From the NCBI GenBank assembly GCA_036000965.1, contig DASYUT010000265.1, positions 88,555-139,677 on the forward strand: a DNA stretch of 51,123 nt. Direction: 5' to 3'. Each line of letters begins with the position of its first letter. The stretch's first letter is position 1. A program made the translations under genes and the position numbers. Source of the stretch: Actinomycetes bacterium (lineage in GTDB: Bacteria > Actinomycetota > CALGFH01). The notes under the pieces are model-generated. The model was not told the origin of the DNA, did no database searches, and saw only the letters and a program-made list of their open reading frames with translations. This document shows positions 16,393 through 24,600 of the stretch, one piece after another.

Positions 16393-18130
16393 TCAGTCGG
16401 CCGCGACCAGGAACTGGGTGGCGGCTAGCTCCGCGTAGAGCGGGTCGGCGTCGAGCAGCTCGGCGTGGGTGCCGACCGCGCGCACCCGGCCAGCGTCCAG
16501 CACCACGATCCGGTCGGACATGGTCACCGTAGACAGCCGGTGGGCGACGACCAGCACGGTGGTGGTGCGGGCCGCCTCGGCGATGGTGTCGCGCAGCGCC
16601 GCCTCGTTGACCGCATCCAGCTGGGAGGTGGCCTCGTCCAGCAGCAGCAGCCGCGGGCGGCGCAGCAGGGCGCGGGCGATGGCCACCCGTTGGTGTTCCC
16701 CACCCGACAGGCGGGTGCCGCGGTGGCCGACCAGGGTGTCCAGGCTGTCGGGCAGGCGCGCGACCTGGCCGTCGAGTCGGGTGGTCCGCAGCACTTGGGC
16801 CAGGTCGTCGTCGCTGGCGTCGGGGGCGCCGAACAGCAGGTTCTCGCTCAGGGTGCCCGACAGCACGGGGGCGTCCTGCTCCACATAGCCGATGGCGGCG
16901 CGCAGCTCGGCGATCGGCCAGTCCTTGACGTCCTTGCCGTCGACCAGGACCCGGCCGGCGTCTGGCTCGTAGAACCGTTCGATGAGGGAGAAGATCGTGG
17001 TCTTGCCGGCGCCGGAGGGACCGACGAACGCGGTCATTCCACGGGGTGGGGCGGCAAAGCTCAGGCCCTGGTGGACCTCAGGCAGCTCGGGGCGGTAGCG
17101 GAAGCGCACCTGCTCGGAGGCGACCGCGGCAGGCGCGACGCCGGACCGGGGCAGGTTGGCCGGGGCGCTATCCGGCTCAACCGGGAGCTGCTCGGCCCCG
17201 CGGATGCGGGCGATCGCGGCGGCGCCGACCTGGTACTGGCTGGCCGCGCCGACCAGCTCCCGCATCGGCGGCATCAGGTAGTACAGGTACAGCAGGAACG
17301 CGATGAGGGTGCCCACGTCGATCGCGCCGGAGGCGACCCGGGCGCCGCCCAGGCCGAGCACGACGATGAACGACACCTGCACGGCCAGCCCGGGCGCGGG
17401 AGATCCGTGGCACGACCACGCCGATGACCGCTTGGGCGCCGCCGAGTACGGCCAGGGTGACCACCAGCAGCAGCGGGTCCAGCAGCGCCATCATCGTGAC
17501 GGTGGCCAGCAGCATCAGGGTGCTGGTGACCGCCGACACCAGCGACCCGGTGGTGACCTCGCGCAGCAGCGTGGTGTCGGAGGTGACCCGGGCCATCAGG
17601 TCGCCGGGCTCGCTGCGGTCCACCGCCGGGATGCGCAGCCGCACCAGGTGCGCCACGAGTTGGCAGCGGGCGTCCAGGACCACCGACTCGGCCGCGCGCT
17701 CCAGCACGTAGCTGCCGGCCGCGCCGATCCCGGCGTTGGCCAGCGCCAGGACGGCCAGCAGCAGCAGCGCCCCGGTCACTGCCCGGTCGTTGGCGAGGTC
17801 GTCGATCAGCCCCTTGGCGGCTAGCGGCAGGGCCAGCCCGACTGCCCCGGTGGCAAGGCTCAGTAGGCCGCCGCCGATCAGGGCCAGGCGGTAGGGCCGC
17901 GCGTAGGCAAGCAGGACCCGCCAGGCCGGCGGGTTGGCTGCCCGCGGGTGGCCATCCTCAGTGGGCCGGTCCACGAGCTCCTCAAGACGCCCGGTGGGAC
18001 TGGACTCGTCCAGGCGCGGGTGGCCGGTGTCGGTGTGCGGTGGGCCGTCCACGAGGTCGTTGCGGTCCTCGCCGATAGTTGGCGTGCGGTACGGTCGGCG
18101 CGTATCGGCGCGCGCCATGCTACCGACCAT
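16393..18130 (-). pseudogene. ABC exporter (fused permease-ATPase) with internal deletion
   Basis: N-part, ~18,130-17,390: TM helices [37 protein letters not shown] and [15 protein letters not shown] plus [17 protein letters not shown], the usual type-I exporter (BmrA/LmrA) half. C-part in another frame, from [21 protein letters not shown]5-6 then ATPase with Walker [12 protein letters not shown]-loop [12 protein letters not shown], signature LSGGEHQR, Walker [14 protein letters not shown] and switch VVAHRL. About 80-90 residues normally between TM4 and TM5 (the RTVKAF/E.R region) are missing at about 17,390-17,410, where the frame also changes. The ATPase alone looks intact. Start is ATG 18,130 or 18,118; neither has a strong ribosome site. 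Confidence 0.8.
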
Positions 18131-18458
18131 GCATCCGCCAAACCAGATCAATCCTGTTGACCAGATTGTATTGGCTTCTACTTGACCAGATTGTATTGGC
18201 GGACCGGAGGATCAGGGTGGTGCTGTGCGCGGTGACCTGCTGCTGGACGTTCGTCCACGCCTTTGACCGTACCGCCCTATCTGGCGGCGCTTCCGCCAAG
18301 GAGATCAGCCTCGTGGAGTTCTTCGACGTCTCGCTGTGGGCCATTGCAGTCAGCGCCGCCAGGTGACATGGCCGCGGCGAATGCCATGGCGTGGTGTCGG
18401 GGCTGCTCCAGTGGCCAATCGGATGGCACCAGCCTCCCGCACGGCGCATAGTGCGTGC
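18131..18458. other. Intergenic region upstream of ABC exporter and nucleotidyltransferase
   Basis: 328 bp separating divergent broken genes. It contains the duplicated promoter-like element (separate entry) and, on the plus strand, a short piece ending at 18,366 (ISLVEFFDVSLWAIAVSAAR) that I do not recognise. No other gene is supported. Confidence 0.5.
18157..18200 (-). promoter_or_regulatory. Duplicated 19-bp element containing TACAAT boxes
   Basis: TTGACCAGATTGTATTGGC occurs at 18,157-18,175 and 18,182-18,200, period 25 bp. On the minus strand each copy carries TACAAT, one change from the consensus -10 box, 27-70 bp upstream of the exporter start. It may be a duplicated promoter or a tandem operator. 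The relatively AT-rich content stands out from the surroundings. Confidence 0.5.
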
Positions 18459-19260
18459 GTGACGCCCAATCGCTCAGCCAGATCCGCCGTCCCCTCCGCC
18501 GCCCCGGACGAGGAGGCGTTGCGGTTCGCCGAGAGGCTTGCGGGTTCCTGCTCCGGGGCGCTGGGGGAGAGCGTCGCCAGCGTGATCCTGCACGGCTCCT
18601 TGACCCTCGAGGACTACGTCCCGGCTCGTAGCGACGTTGATCTGCTGGTTGTCGTCGACGATCCGCTCACCGACGCGCAGCTTGCTGCGCTGACCGCGGT
18701 CGTGGCGAGGCATCGGCCGCAGGCGCCGGGCCGGGTCGATCTGCGGTGGTCACCCGCCAGGTGGCGGCCTCGCCGACACCGGTGCCGCCGATGGAGGCCT
18801 ACATCGAGCTCACGCCGGGGTCCGGGTCGGGCATGCAGGTGGAGCACCGACATCCGGGGGAACGCGATCTCGTGGTCGAGTTCTCGATGTGCCGCTCGCA
18901 TGGCCGGAGCCTGTGGGGCGCGGCGCCCGCCGGGCTGATCGGGGAGGTTCCGGACGAGTGGGTGGTGCACGTCGGCGATGCGCAGCTGGCCGCCTGGGAG
19001 GCCATCGGTGAGGACCCCAAGCACGCCGAGCTGACGGTGCTGACGGCGTGCCGGGTGTGGCGCTTTGCCGAGGAGAGGCGCCACTGCTCCAAGACCGCGG
19101 CCGGGAGTGGGCGCTCAGGCGTGATCGCACGCTCCAGGGGGTTCGTGACGCCCCTCGGCAACGCCGCGGCGACCCGACACGCCGCCTCGACGCCGCGCAG
19201 GTTCGCCAGCTCTTGGCGGTCGTTCGAGCGCGGCTTGCCGAGGCGCGCGGCAGCGCCTAG
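18459..19260 (+). pseudogene. Aminoglycoside nucleotidyltransferase (AadA/DUF4111-like), two frameshifts
   Basis: Frame 1 from GTG 18,459: VASVILHGSLTLEDYVPARS followed by DVDLLVVVDDPLT, the nucleotidyltransferase GS...DxD metal motif. Frame 2 from about 18,745: VVTRQVAASPTPVPPMEAYI to LTVLTACRVWRFAEE and HCSKTAAG. Frame 3 from about 19,103: EWALRRDRTLQGVRDA to LLAVVRARLAEARGSA and stop. Joined, these make an ANT(3'')-type enzyme of about 265 residues with the DUF4111 tail. Both breaks are loss of one G from a G run. If the breaks are sequencing errors, the gene would adenylylate streptomycin/spectinomycin-type drugs; this is family-based inference. Confidence 0.8.
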
Positions 19261-19383
19261 AGCGCCCAGCGCTGCTTGGCCTGCCGTGCTCCCGATCTGA
19301 GCTGTAGGAACCGCCGAGCAGGTCGCGTTGCGACGATGGATTCGTCCACCCAGTTGGACCGTACCGCCAGCTAGGATCCGACG

Positions 19384-19944
19384 ATGCGGTGGCTGGAGGT
19401 CCGTCGGCACTCCTTGACCAAGAAGGGGCCGGCCCGTGGCCGGGGCTCGCACCTGTCCGCGCAGGGCGTCGCACTCGCCCGTGCCGTCGGCGCCGAGCTC
19501 GGGCCGATCGCCTATGTCCTGACCAGCGCCGCGCCACGCGCGATCGAGACCGCGATCGCGATGGGCTTTGCCGTCGACGACACTGTGGATCTGCCATCGG
19601 GCTACGTACCGGGCGAAGTGGGCTTCCATGAGCAGTGGACCTGGACCCAGCCGTGGGTTCGCTACGCCGAGCTCGTCGGGCAGGGCGGGGGGCTTGCCGC
19701 CGTGGCCTGGGCGCATCGGGCGGCGTGGGCCCGTGCGGTGGCGTCGGTGGACGATGGCGCGGCCGCGCTGGTGGTCTCGCATGGTGGCGCGATCGAGCCG
19801 GCGTTGGTGGCGTGCCTGCTCCACGCCGACCACGCGCGGTGGGGTGCGCTGTTGGGTCACTGCGACGGCGCCCGCCTGGGGTTCACGGACGGCTGCTTCG
19901 TCGGCATCCGCTTCCGCAGAGCGCCGATCACGCCCGCTCTCTGA
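19384..19944 (+). CDS. Histidine phosphatase superfamily protein
   Basis: 186 residues. The opening MRWLEVRRHSLTKKG holds the catalytic histidine in RRHS (usual motif RHG), followed by LSAQGVALARAVG, LTSAAPRAIETAIAMGF (usual SxxxRAxQTA) and the second histidine in ALVVSHGGAIEPAL. This is the phosphoglycerate-mutase-like fold that removes phosphate from sugars or signalling molecules. The glycine of RHG is replaced by serine. ATG at 19,384 follows a 123-bp gap after the broken nucleotidyltransferase. No clear partner gene. Confidence 0.8.
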   Translation: MRWLEVRRHSLTKKGPARGRGSHLSAQGVALARAVGAELGPIAYVLTSAAPRAIETAIAMGFAVDDTVDLPSGYVPGEVGFHEQWTWTQPWVRYAELVGQGGGLAAVAWAHRAAWARAVASVDDGAAALVVSHGGAIEPALVACLLHADHARWGALLGHCDGARLGFTDGCFVGIRFRRAPITPAL

Positions 19945-20089
19945 GCACGCACACATCCGGCATCCATGGAAGGGCCACCGGATCGAGCGTACGCGGCAAG
20001 CCTGCGACGGCCCGTAAGCCTTCGGTCGCGCCCAGCCTGACGGGGAGTTGGCGTCCTCGACGTGGCCAGCTAAACCTCGGCAGCCTGGA

Positions 20090-20482
20090 TCAGCCGATGA
20101 TGTGGCAGACCCGCTCGGGTGGGCACTGCTGGGGGTCCAGGCTGCGGGCGCGCTGGGCGAGCTGGTCGAGCTCGCCGCGGAGCTGCTGGAGCTGGGCGAT
20201 GCGGGCGCCAAGCTCGGCGGCGCGCTGCTGGAGCAGCGTGGCGACGTGGCCGCAGGGGGCGGTGCCTTGGTCGCGGAAGGCGATGATCTGGCGGATCTCG
20301 CCCAGCGTGAGCCCGAGCGCCTGGGCGGCGCGCACGAACCCCAGCCTGCTCAGTACGGCCTGGTCGTAGGCACGGTAGCCCGATGAGGTCCGGGCCGGCG
20401 GGGCCAGGATGCCGATCTGCTCGTAGTAGCGGATCGCCTTGGTCGAGATCCCCGCCTGTTCGGCGAGCTCACCGATGCGCAT
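20090..20482 (-). CDS. MerR-family metal-responsive regulator
   Basis: 130 residues. Winged HTH MRIGELAEQAGISTKAIRYY then EQIGILAPPARTSSGYRAY, a long coiled-coil dimer helix, and cysteines in APCGHV and a C-terminal PQQCPPERVCH, as in heavy-metal MerR proteins. It diverges from the merB-type gene, and the intervening DNA has a dyad inside a 20-bp promoter spacer, the standard MerR control layout. ATG at 20,482 matches the family start; a longer frame upstream is ignored. Likely senses organomercury or a thiophilic metal. Confidence 0.9.
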   Translation of the reverse strand: MRIGELAEQAGISTKAIRYYEQIGILAPPARTSSGYRAYDQAVLSRLGFVRAAQALGLTLGEIRQIIAFRDQGTAPCGHVATLLQQRAAELGARIAQLQQLRGELDQLAQRARSLDPQQCPPERVCHIIG

Positions 20483-20515
20483 CGCCACCTCCCGAGTCGT
20501 TCTGGACCGCATCCC

Positions 20516-20547
20516 TTGACCTTCCAGTATACGGGAAGGTCTATGGT
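20516..20547 (+). promoter_or_regulatory. MerR-type promoter/operator of the merB operon
   Basis: -35 TTGACC (20,516-20,521) and -10 TATGGT (20,542-20,547) are 20 bp apart. Within the spacer, GACCTTCC (20,518-20,525) and GGAAGGTC (20,534-20,541) form a perfect 8-bp dyad. The overlong spacer with a centred dyad is the signature of promoters that MerR proteins untwist. Confidence 0.85.
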
Positions 20548-20585
20548 GCCCTCAGTGACATTGAGTGCCGCACGCGGAGTCGTCC

Positions 20586-21326
20586 ATGACCGCCAACCGT
20601 CCCCCTCGGCTCACCTGGCCGTGGCCGCGGGCCCGGCGTAGGCCCATCCGGGGCCTGCTCGTCGGCAGCGTCCAGGACCGCCAGGCCGGCCTGCGCGAGC
20701 CGCTGCAGGAGTTCCACCGTCGCCTGCTTGGCTGGTTCCTGGCCCACGCCGGCCCACCTGGGCCCGCTGCGGTTGCCGACATGGCCGCCGAGCTAGGCCT
20801 GGACCCCCGCGAGGGGCTGGGGGCGTTGGCCGCCGCCGACGTGGTTCACACCGACCCGGCCAGCGGCACGATCATCGTGGCCTACCCGTTCTCGGGGCGG
20901 CCCACCCCGCACCAGGTGGCGCTGGACGGAGGCCCGACCGTGGCTGCGATGTGCGCGCTGGATGCCCTGGGCATCCCCCAGATGACCCGCCGCGACGCAC
21001 GGATCAGCTCCGCCGACCCCACCGGCGGCCAGCCGATCACCATCGAGGTCCGTGGCGGGGCTTGGCGCTTCGAGCCGGCGACCACGGTGGTGCTGGTCGC
21101 CACCGCCGCGGGGGGCGTCTGCGGGGCGGTGGCCGACTGCTGCTGCCCGCACATCAACTTCCACGCCGACCCCCAGCAGGCCGAGGCCTATCTGCAGGCG
21201 CACCCGGGGATGACCGGGCAGCTGCTGGGCCAGCCAGAAGCCGTGGAGACGGCCAGGGGCATCTTCGGCGGCCTGCTGGACCCGCAGCAGCGCCAGGCCA
21301 CAGGCGTCAACGACACCACGAGGTGA
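20586..21326 (+). CDS. merB: Organomercurial lyase family protein (MerB-like)
   Basis: 246 residues. Conserved MerB features: AYPFSGRPTPHQVALDGG, then AMCALDALGIP, which keeps the catalytic Cys and Asp spaced CxxD (C96/D99 in R831b MerB), and DCCCPHINFHADPQQAEAYL with the third catalytic cysteine (C159). MerB breaks the carbon-mercury bond by protonolysis, releasing Hg(II). ATG 20,586 has GGAG seven bases upstream; the GTG at 20,565 lacks a ribosome site. It is the first gene of the MerR-controlled group. No merA reductase is in the window, so Hg(II) disposal must be elsewhere or the target differs. Confidence 0.85.
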   Translation: MTANRPPRLTWPWPRARRRPIRGLLVGSVQDRQAGLREPLQEFHRRLLGWFLAHAGPPGPAAVADMAAELGLDPREGLGALAAADVVHTDPASGTIIVAYPFSGRPTPHQVALDGGPTVAAMCALDALGIPQMTRRDARISSADPTGGQPITIEVRGGAWRFEPATTVVLVATAAGGVCGAVADCCCPHINFHADPQQAEAYLQAHPGMTGQLLGQPEAVETARGIFGGLLDPQQRQATGVNDTTR

Positions 21327-21329
21327 ACC

Positions 21330-21791
21330 ATGGCAGCAACCGACCTCTATCAGCAGCCGGCAGCCCGGCAGCGCAGCATCGGACCGCTGGGCACCGCAGC
21401 GCGATTGGTCGTGGGGCTGGGGCTGCTAGGCAGCGTGACCTGGGGCCACCTGGCCCGAGGGTTCCACCCCTGGTCGTGGGCGCTGGGGCTGGTGGGCTTC
21501 CCGGCGCTGCTGGTTTGCCTGGCAGTGGCTGCGCGCCCGGCGCACCCCCACCCGGCTGGAGGCCACCGGCCCGGTCGGCCACCTGCTCAACCTGGCCGTG
21601 TTCCTGGCCTTGTATCTGTGGGAGCCCACCAGCGACGCCACGCTGGTGTTCTACGGGGCCTCGATGCTGCTGGCGGCGCTGCGCGGCTACGGTGGCTGCG
21701 AGGTGCTGGCCGCCTCGAACTGGCTGCTGGGCCGTGACGACCAGGTGGCTGTGCGCTGTTCTGGCCCGTCGACCGCCTGGAGCATCGGTGA
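21330..21791 (+). pseudogene. Small membrane protein after merB, two frameshifts
   Basis: Frame 1: MAATDLYQQPAARQRSIGPL, ARLVVGLGLLGSVTWGHLAR and LVGFPALLVCLAVAAR (two membrane segments). Frame 2 from about 21,537: RTPTRLEATGPVGHLLNLAV, FLALYLWEPTSDATLVFYGA and GGCEVLAASNWLLGRDDQV. Frame 3 from about 21,744: GCALFWPVDRLEHR then TGA at 21,789. Joined, about 153 residues with four membrane segments and a conserved-looking GGCE. Breaks are one extra C and one lost G. Three bases after merB, so same operon. Function unknown; a mercury-group transporter is possible but not shown. Confidence 0.7.
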
Positions 21792-21807
21792 GCCCGGGAG
21801 GTTGGTG

Positions 21808-22197
21808 ATGACGACGACAAGGCAGGAGGGGCGCCGTCCGCTGATCGAGGTGCTCTACGTGCATGACTGCCCGCATTACCAAGGAGCGCTGGGGCTGGTG
21901 GAGCGGGTCCGCACGGAGCTTGGCATCGACGCCGAGCTGCGCACCAGCCTGATCGGCGACCAAGCGGCCGCCGAGCGCGCGCGGTTTCCGGGCTCCCCGA
22001 CGATCCGGGTCGACGACCGCGACGTCGAGCCCGGCAACCCTGCATCCCGCACTTCCTCGCTGGCGTGCCGGCTGTACCGCCACGAGCATGGCCTTGCCGG
22101 CCAGCCCGCCGAACGCTGGATCCGCGACGCCTTGCTGGCGGCGGCCGGCCGCACCGATGCCACGTCGGCCCCACAGCCGCGCTCCACAACCGACTAA
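21808..22197 (+). CDS. Thioredoxin-fold 'DF family (seleno)protein'-like small protein
   Basis: 129 residues. LIEVLYVHDCPHYQGALGLV, a thioredoxin-like first strand with a Cys at the usual Cys/Sec position, then RFPGSPTIRVDDRDVEPG, which is diagnostic of the small group annotated as DF family (seleno)proteins. Here the site is Cys, not UGA. ATG at 21,808 has GGGAGG upstream. It follows the membrane protein in the merB operon, where a thiol protein handling mercury or reducing a partner makes sense. Exact role unknown. Confidence 0.7.
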   Translation: MTTTRQEGRRPLIEVLYVHDCPHYQGALGLVERVRTELGIDAELRTSLIGDQAAAERARFPGSPTIRVDDRDVEPGNPASRTSSLACRLYRHEHGLAGQPAERWIRDALLAAAGRTDATSAPQPRSTTD

Positions 22198-22209
22198 CGC
22201 ACTGGTTGG

Positions 22210-22806
22210 ATGAACGGCAGCGAGCCCACAGCACCACCGGAGCGACGCATCACGAACACGACCCCAGACCCGCCGTTGCCCAAGCCGGGCGGCCCGGTGG
22301 ACCCGGCTGTGCCTACGTTGCCCGTGGAGGAGGTGCCGCGGCCCGGCCGCTTTACTCTCATGGCACCCGGATGGATGCCACCGGCGGAACTGGTCACCCA
22401 GGCGCTTGGGCTGTGCTTCACCGCCGACGGCCTGGTGGTCATGGTCACCTGGGACGGTCGGCAATGGACCTTCCCCGGCGGTACCGTCGAGGACGGCGAG
22501 TCGATCGCCCAGGCGTTGGTCCGGGAGGTCGCCGAGGAGGCCTGCGCCCGCGTCGTGCGCTACCGCTACCTCGCCAGCCAGCACGTCGCTGACCCGCGCA
22601 ACCCCGATGGCGTGCCCAGCTACTACCAGACCCGCTGGTGGGCGCGGGTCGAACTGGACCCCTGGCAGCCTCGGCACGAGATGACCGGCCGACGGCTCCT
22701 CCCTCCCGACCAGGTCCTGGAAACGCTGTCCTGGCGGCGCAAGGAGCTCGCGGACCGGCTGCTGGACCTTGCGCTGGCCGCAGACCGACACGACCGAGCC
22801 GGGTGA
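22210..22806 (+). CDS. Nudix hydrolase
   Basis: 198 residues. Nudix box GGTVEDGESIAQALVREVAE continuing EACARV matches GX5EX7REUXEEXGU with Ala-Cys in place of the final Gly-U. A Pro-rich N-terminal 60 residues precede the domain (PLPKPGGPVDPAVPTLPVEE). It hydrolyses a nucleoside diphosphate linked to another group; the substrate is unknown. It starts 13 bp after the DF-type gene, probably in the same transcript. A second Nudix gene lies at 24,081-24,584, with similar DPWQPR.EM..RRL region, so the two may be related paralogues. Confidence 0.85.
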   Translation: MNGSEPTAPPERRITNTTPDPPLPKPGGPVDPAVPTLPVEEVPRPGRFTLMAPGWMPPAELVTQALGLCFTADGLVVMVTWDGRQWTFPGGTVEDGESIAQALVREVAEEACARVVRYRYLASQHVADPRNPDGVPSYYQTRWWARVELDPWQPRHEMTGRRLLPPDQVLETLSWRRKELADRLLDLALAADRHDRAG

Positions 22807-22982
22807 GCTGGAATCGTCGCTTCCTGGCTGTCGAACGTCGCGGTACGACGGTAGGATCGTGGTGCGTTGCCGGGCGCGCCCCGTCCGCGGGGAAGGGAGC
22901 ATCCCACCGGCAGCAGCACCGCAGGCAGCTAGCCGACGGACCTCGGCCCGAGCACGCGGACACGGGCAGATAGGGGTTCGCC

Positions 22983-24059
22983 GTGCCTGAACTCCCACCG
23001 CGCCCGTCGCTGGAGTACCTGCGCAAGCAGGCCAAGACCCGCAAGCGTGAGCGCGGGATTGGCCTGAGCCGAGCGCAGCACGAGATCGCCCGCGAGTACG
23101 GCTTTGCCAGCTGGCCGAAGCTCGTGCATCACGTCCAGGCCAGCACGCTGGACGGGATCGAGCGGGCGCTGGCGCTCGCCGACACCAGTGCGTTGGCGCG
23201 GCTCCTGCACGCCGACCCGGCAGCGGCGACCACGGAGGTCGACGGGCTGGCCCCGCTGCTGGTGCTGCTGCGACGGTCGATCGGCGCGCCAGCCGACGTC
23301 CGCGGCTGCGCCCGGCTGCTACTGGACACCGGCGCCGACCCCGACAGCCACACCATCGAGTGGGAAGGCCAGGGTCGGATGTCGGCGCTGTTCGACGCGG
23401 TCGAGCGTGGCGATCTCCCGCTCGCCCGGCTGCTCGTCGAGCGGGGTGCCACAACCGACGAGGACGCGTTCTATCACGCCTGCGAGCAGGCCGACACCGG
23501 GTTCCTGGACCTGCTCTACCAGCCCGGCTTCGAGGGGATGGTCCTGCACAAGCTGGACTTCGAGGACGCCGCCGGCCTGCGCTGGTTCCTGGACCGTGGT
23601 GTGGACGTCAACGCCCACTGCTGTCTGCACCACGCGATCGCCCGCGGGCGGGGCGTGAGGATCCTGACGATGCTGCTGGACGCCGGCGCCGACCCCAACC
23701 TGGGCTGGACGCGCTGGGACGTCGGCCGCAGGCCGCTGGCGCTGGCCGCGCGTTGCGGGCATCTTGCCGCCTACGAGCTGCTGGCCGCCCGTGGGGCGAC
23801 CGCGGACCTGGATGGTGTCGACGCCGCCGTGCTGGCGGTGGCACGCGGCCAAGCCGTGCGCCTGCCGACCGCCCCGCCGCCAGCCCTGGGCCTGCCGGCC
23901 GGCAGCGACTACGGCTGGGTTCTCGGCCAGTTCGCGTCGCTGGGGCGAACCGAGGTCGTGCGGGCGCTGCTGGCAGCTGGCGCACCCACCCGGCACTCGG
24001 GGCCAACTGGCGATGCAACGATCGATGCGCTCCTCGCAACGGACATGGGCACACCCTGA
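22983..24059 (+). CDS. Ankyrin-repeat protein
   Basis: 358 residues from GTG 22,983. N-terminal LEYLRKQAKTRKRERGIGLS and EIAREYGFASWPKLVHHVQ are typical of bacterial ankyrin proteins. Repeats follow: RLLLDTGADPDSHTIEWEG, ALFDAVERGDLPLARLLVER, FLDRGVDVNAHCCLHHAIAR, MLLDAGADPNLGWTRWD, ALAARCGHLAAYELLAARGA and ASLGRTEVVRALLAAGAPTR. Cytosolic protein-binding role presumed; no enzyme motif or signal peptide. It lies 177 bp after the Nudix gene and converges with the next minus-strand operon. Confidence 0.85.
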   Translation: MPELPPRPSLEYLRKQAKTRKRERGIGLSRAQHEIAREYGFASWPKLVHHVQASTLDGIERALALADTSALARLLHADPAAATTEVDGLAPLLVLLRRSIGAPADVRGCARLLLDTGADPDSHTIEWEGQGRMSALFDAVERGDLPLARLLVERGATTDEDAFYHACEQADTGFLDLLYQPGFEGMVLHKLDFEDAAGLRWFLDRGVDVNAHCCLHHAIARGRGVRILTMLLDAGADPNLGWTRWDVGRRPLALAARCGHLAAYELLAARGATADLDGVDAAVLAVARGQAVRLPTAPPPALGLPAGSDYGWVLGQFASLGRTEVVRALLAAGAPTRHSGPTGDATIDALLATDMGTP

Positions 24060-24080
24060 CCGGCGCATGGCGTTGCGGTC

Positions 24081-24584
24081 TCAGGGCCCGACGGGGAGGG
24101 CGGCCTCGACGAAGATCCGGCGGTACATGGGCTCGTAGCCGTCCTCGATCCAGATGCTGCCGAATGCCTCGGCGACGGGAACCAGGCGTCGACGGGCCAT
24201 CTCGAACCGCGGCTGCCACGGGTCGGGGCGGACCTCCGCCCGCCACTGCGCCCGGACCAGCACCAGACCCGCCTGCAGTCCCCGCATGCACACGCCGCGA
24301 CTGAACCCCAGAAGCCGACAGTCGGTCACCGTGGCGCAGGCCTCCTCGCGGACCTCGCGCCGCAGGGTGTCGGCCCAGTCCTCGCCCGGCTCCGGCCGGC
24401 CGCCGGGCAGACCCCAGCGGTTCCCATCGGCACTGACCAGCACCACGGAGTCCCCGGCGACACAGACAGCGGCCGAGCCATGCCAGGTGCCTGGTGGAGC
24501 TTCGGGCGGCGGGTGCCACGCCACCCGCCAGTTCTGCCCGTCGCTGGCGACCACCCACGCGACCGCATTCTCCGCGAGATTCAT
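24081..24584 (-). CDS. Nudix hydrolase
   Basis: 167 residues from ATG 24,584 (a GTG at 24,599, just after the selenoprotein-candidate stop, is an alternative). Nudix box GGRPEPGEDWADTLRREVRE continuing EACATV. N-terminal part WRVAWHPPPEAPPGTWHGSA and VLVSADGNRWGLPGG. It is the last gene of the Clp-N operon, within 20 bp of the upstream gene. Substrate unknown. Confidence 0.85.
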   Translation of the reverse strand: MNLAENAVAWVVASDGQNWRVAWHPPPEAPPGTWHGSAAVCVAGDSVVLVSADGNRWGLPGGRPEPGEDWADTLRREVREEACATVTDCRLLGFSRGVCMRGLQAGLVLVRAQWRAEVRPDPWQPRFEMARRRLVPVAEAFGSIWIEDGYEPMYRRIFVEAALPVGP

Positions 24585-24600
24585 GACCCCAGGCTGCACC

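Noticed and set aside
21808-22197. Second selenoprotein in the DF-type gene
   Set aside because: The family includes selenoproteins, but here the redox position is a TGC cysteine and no in-frame TGA occurs.
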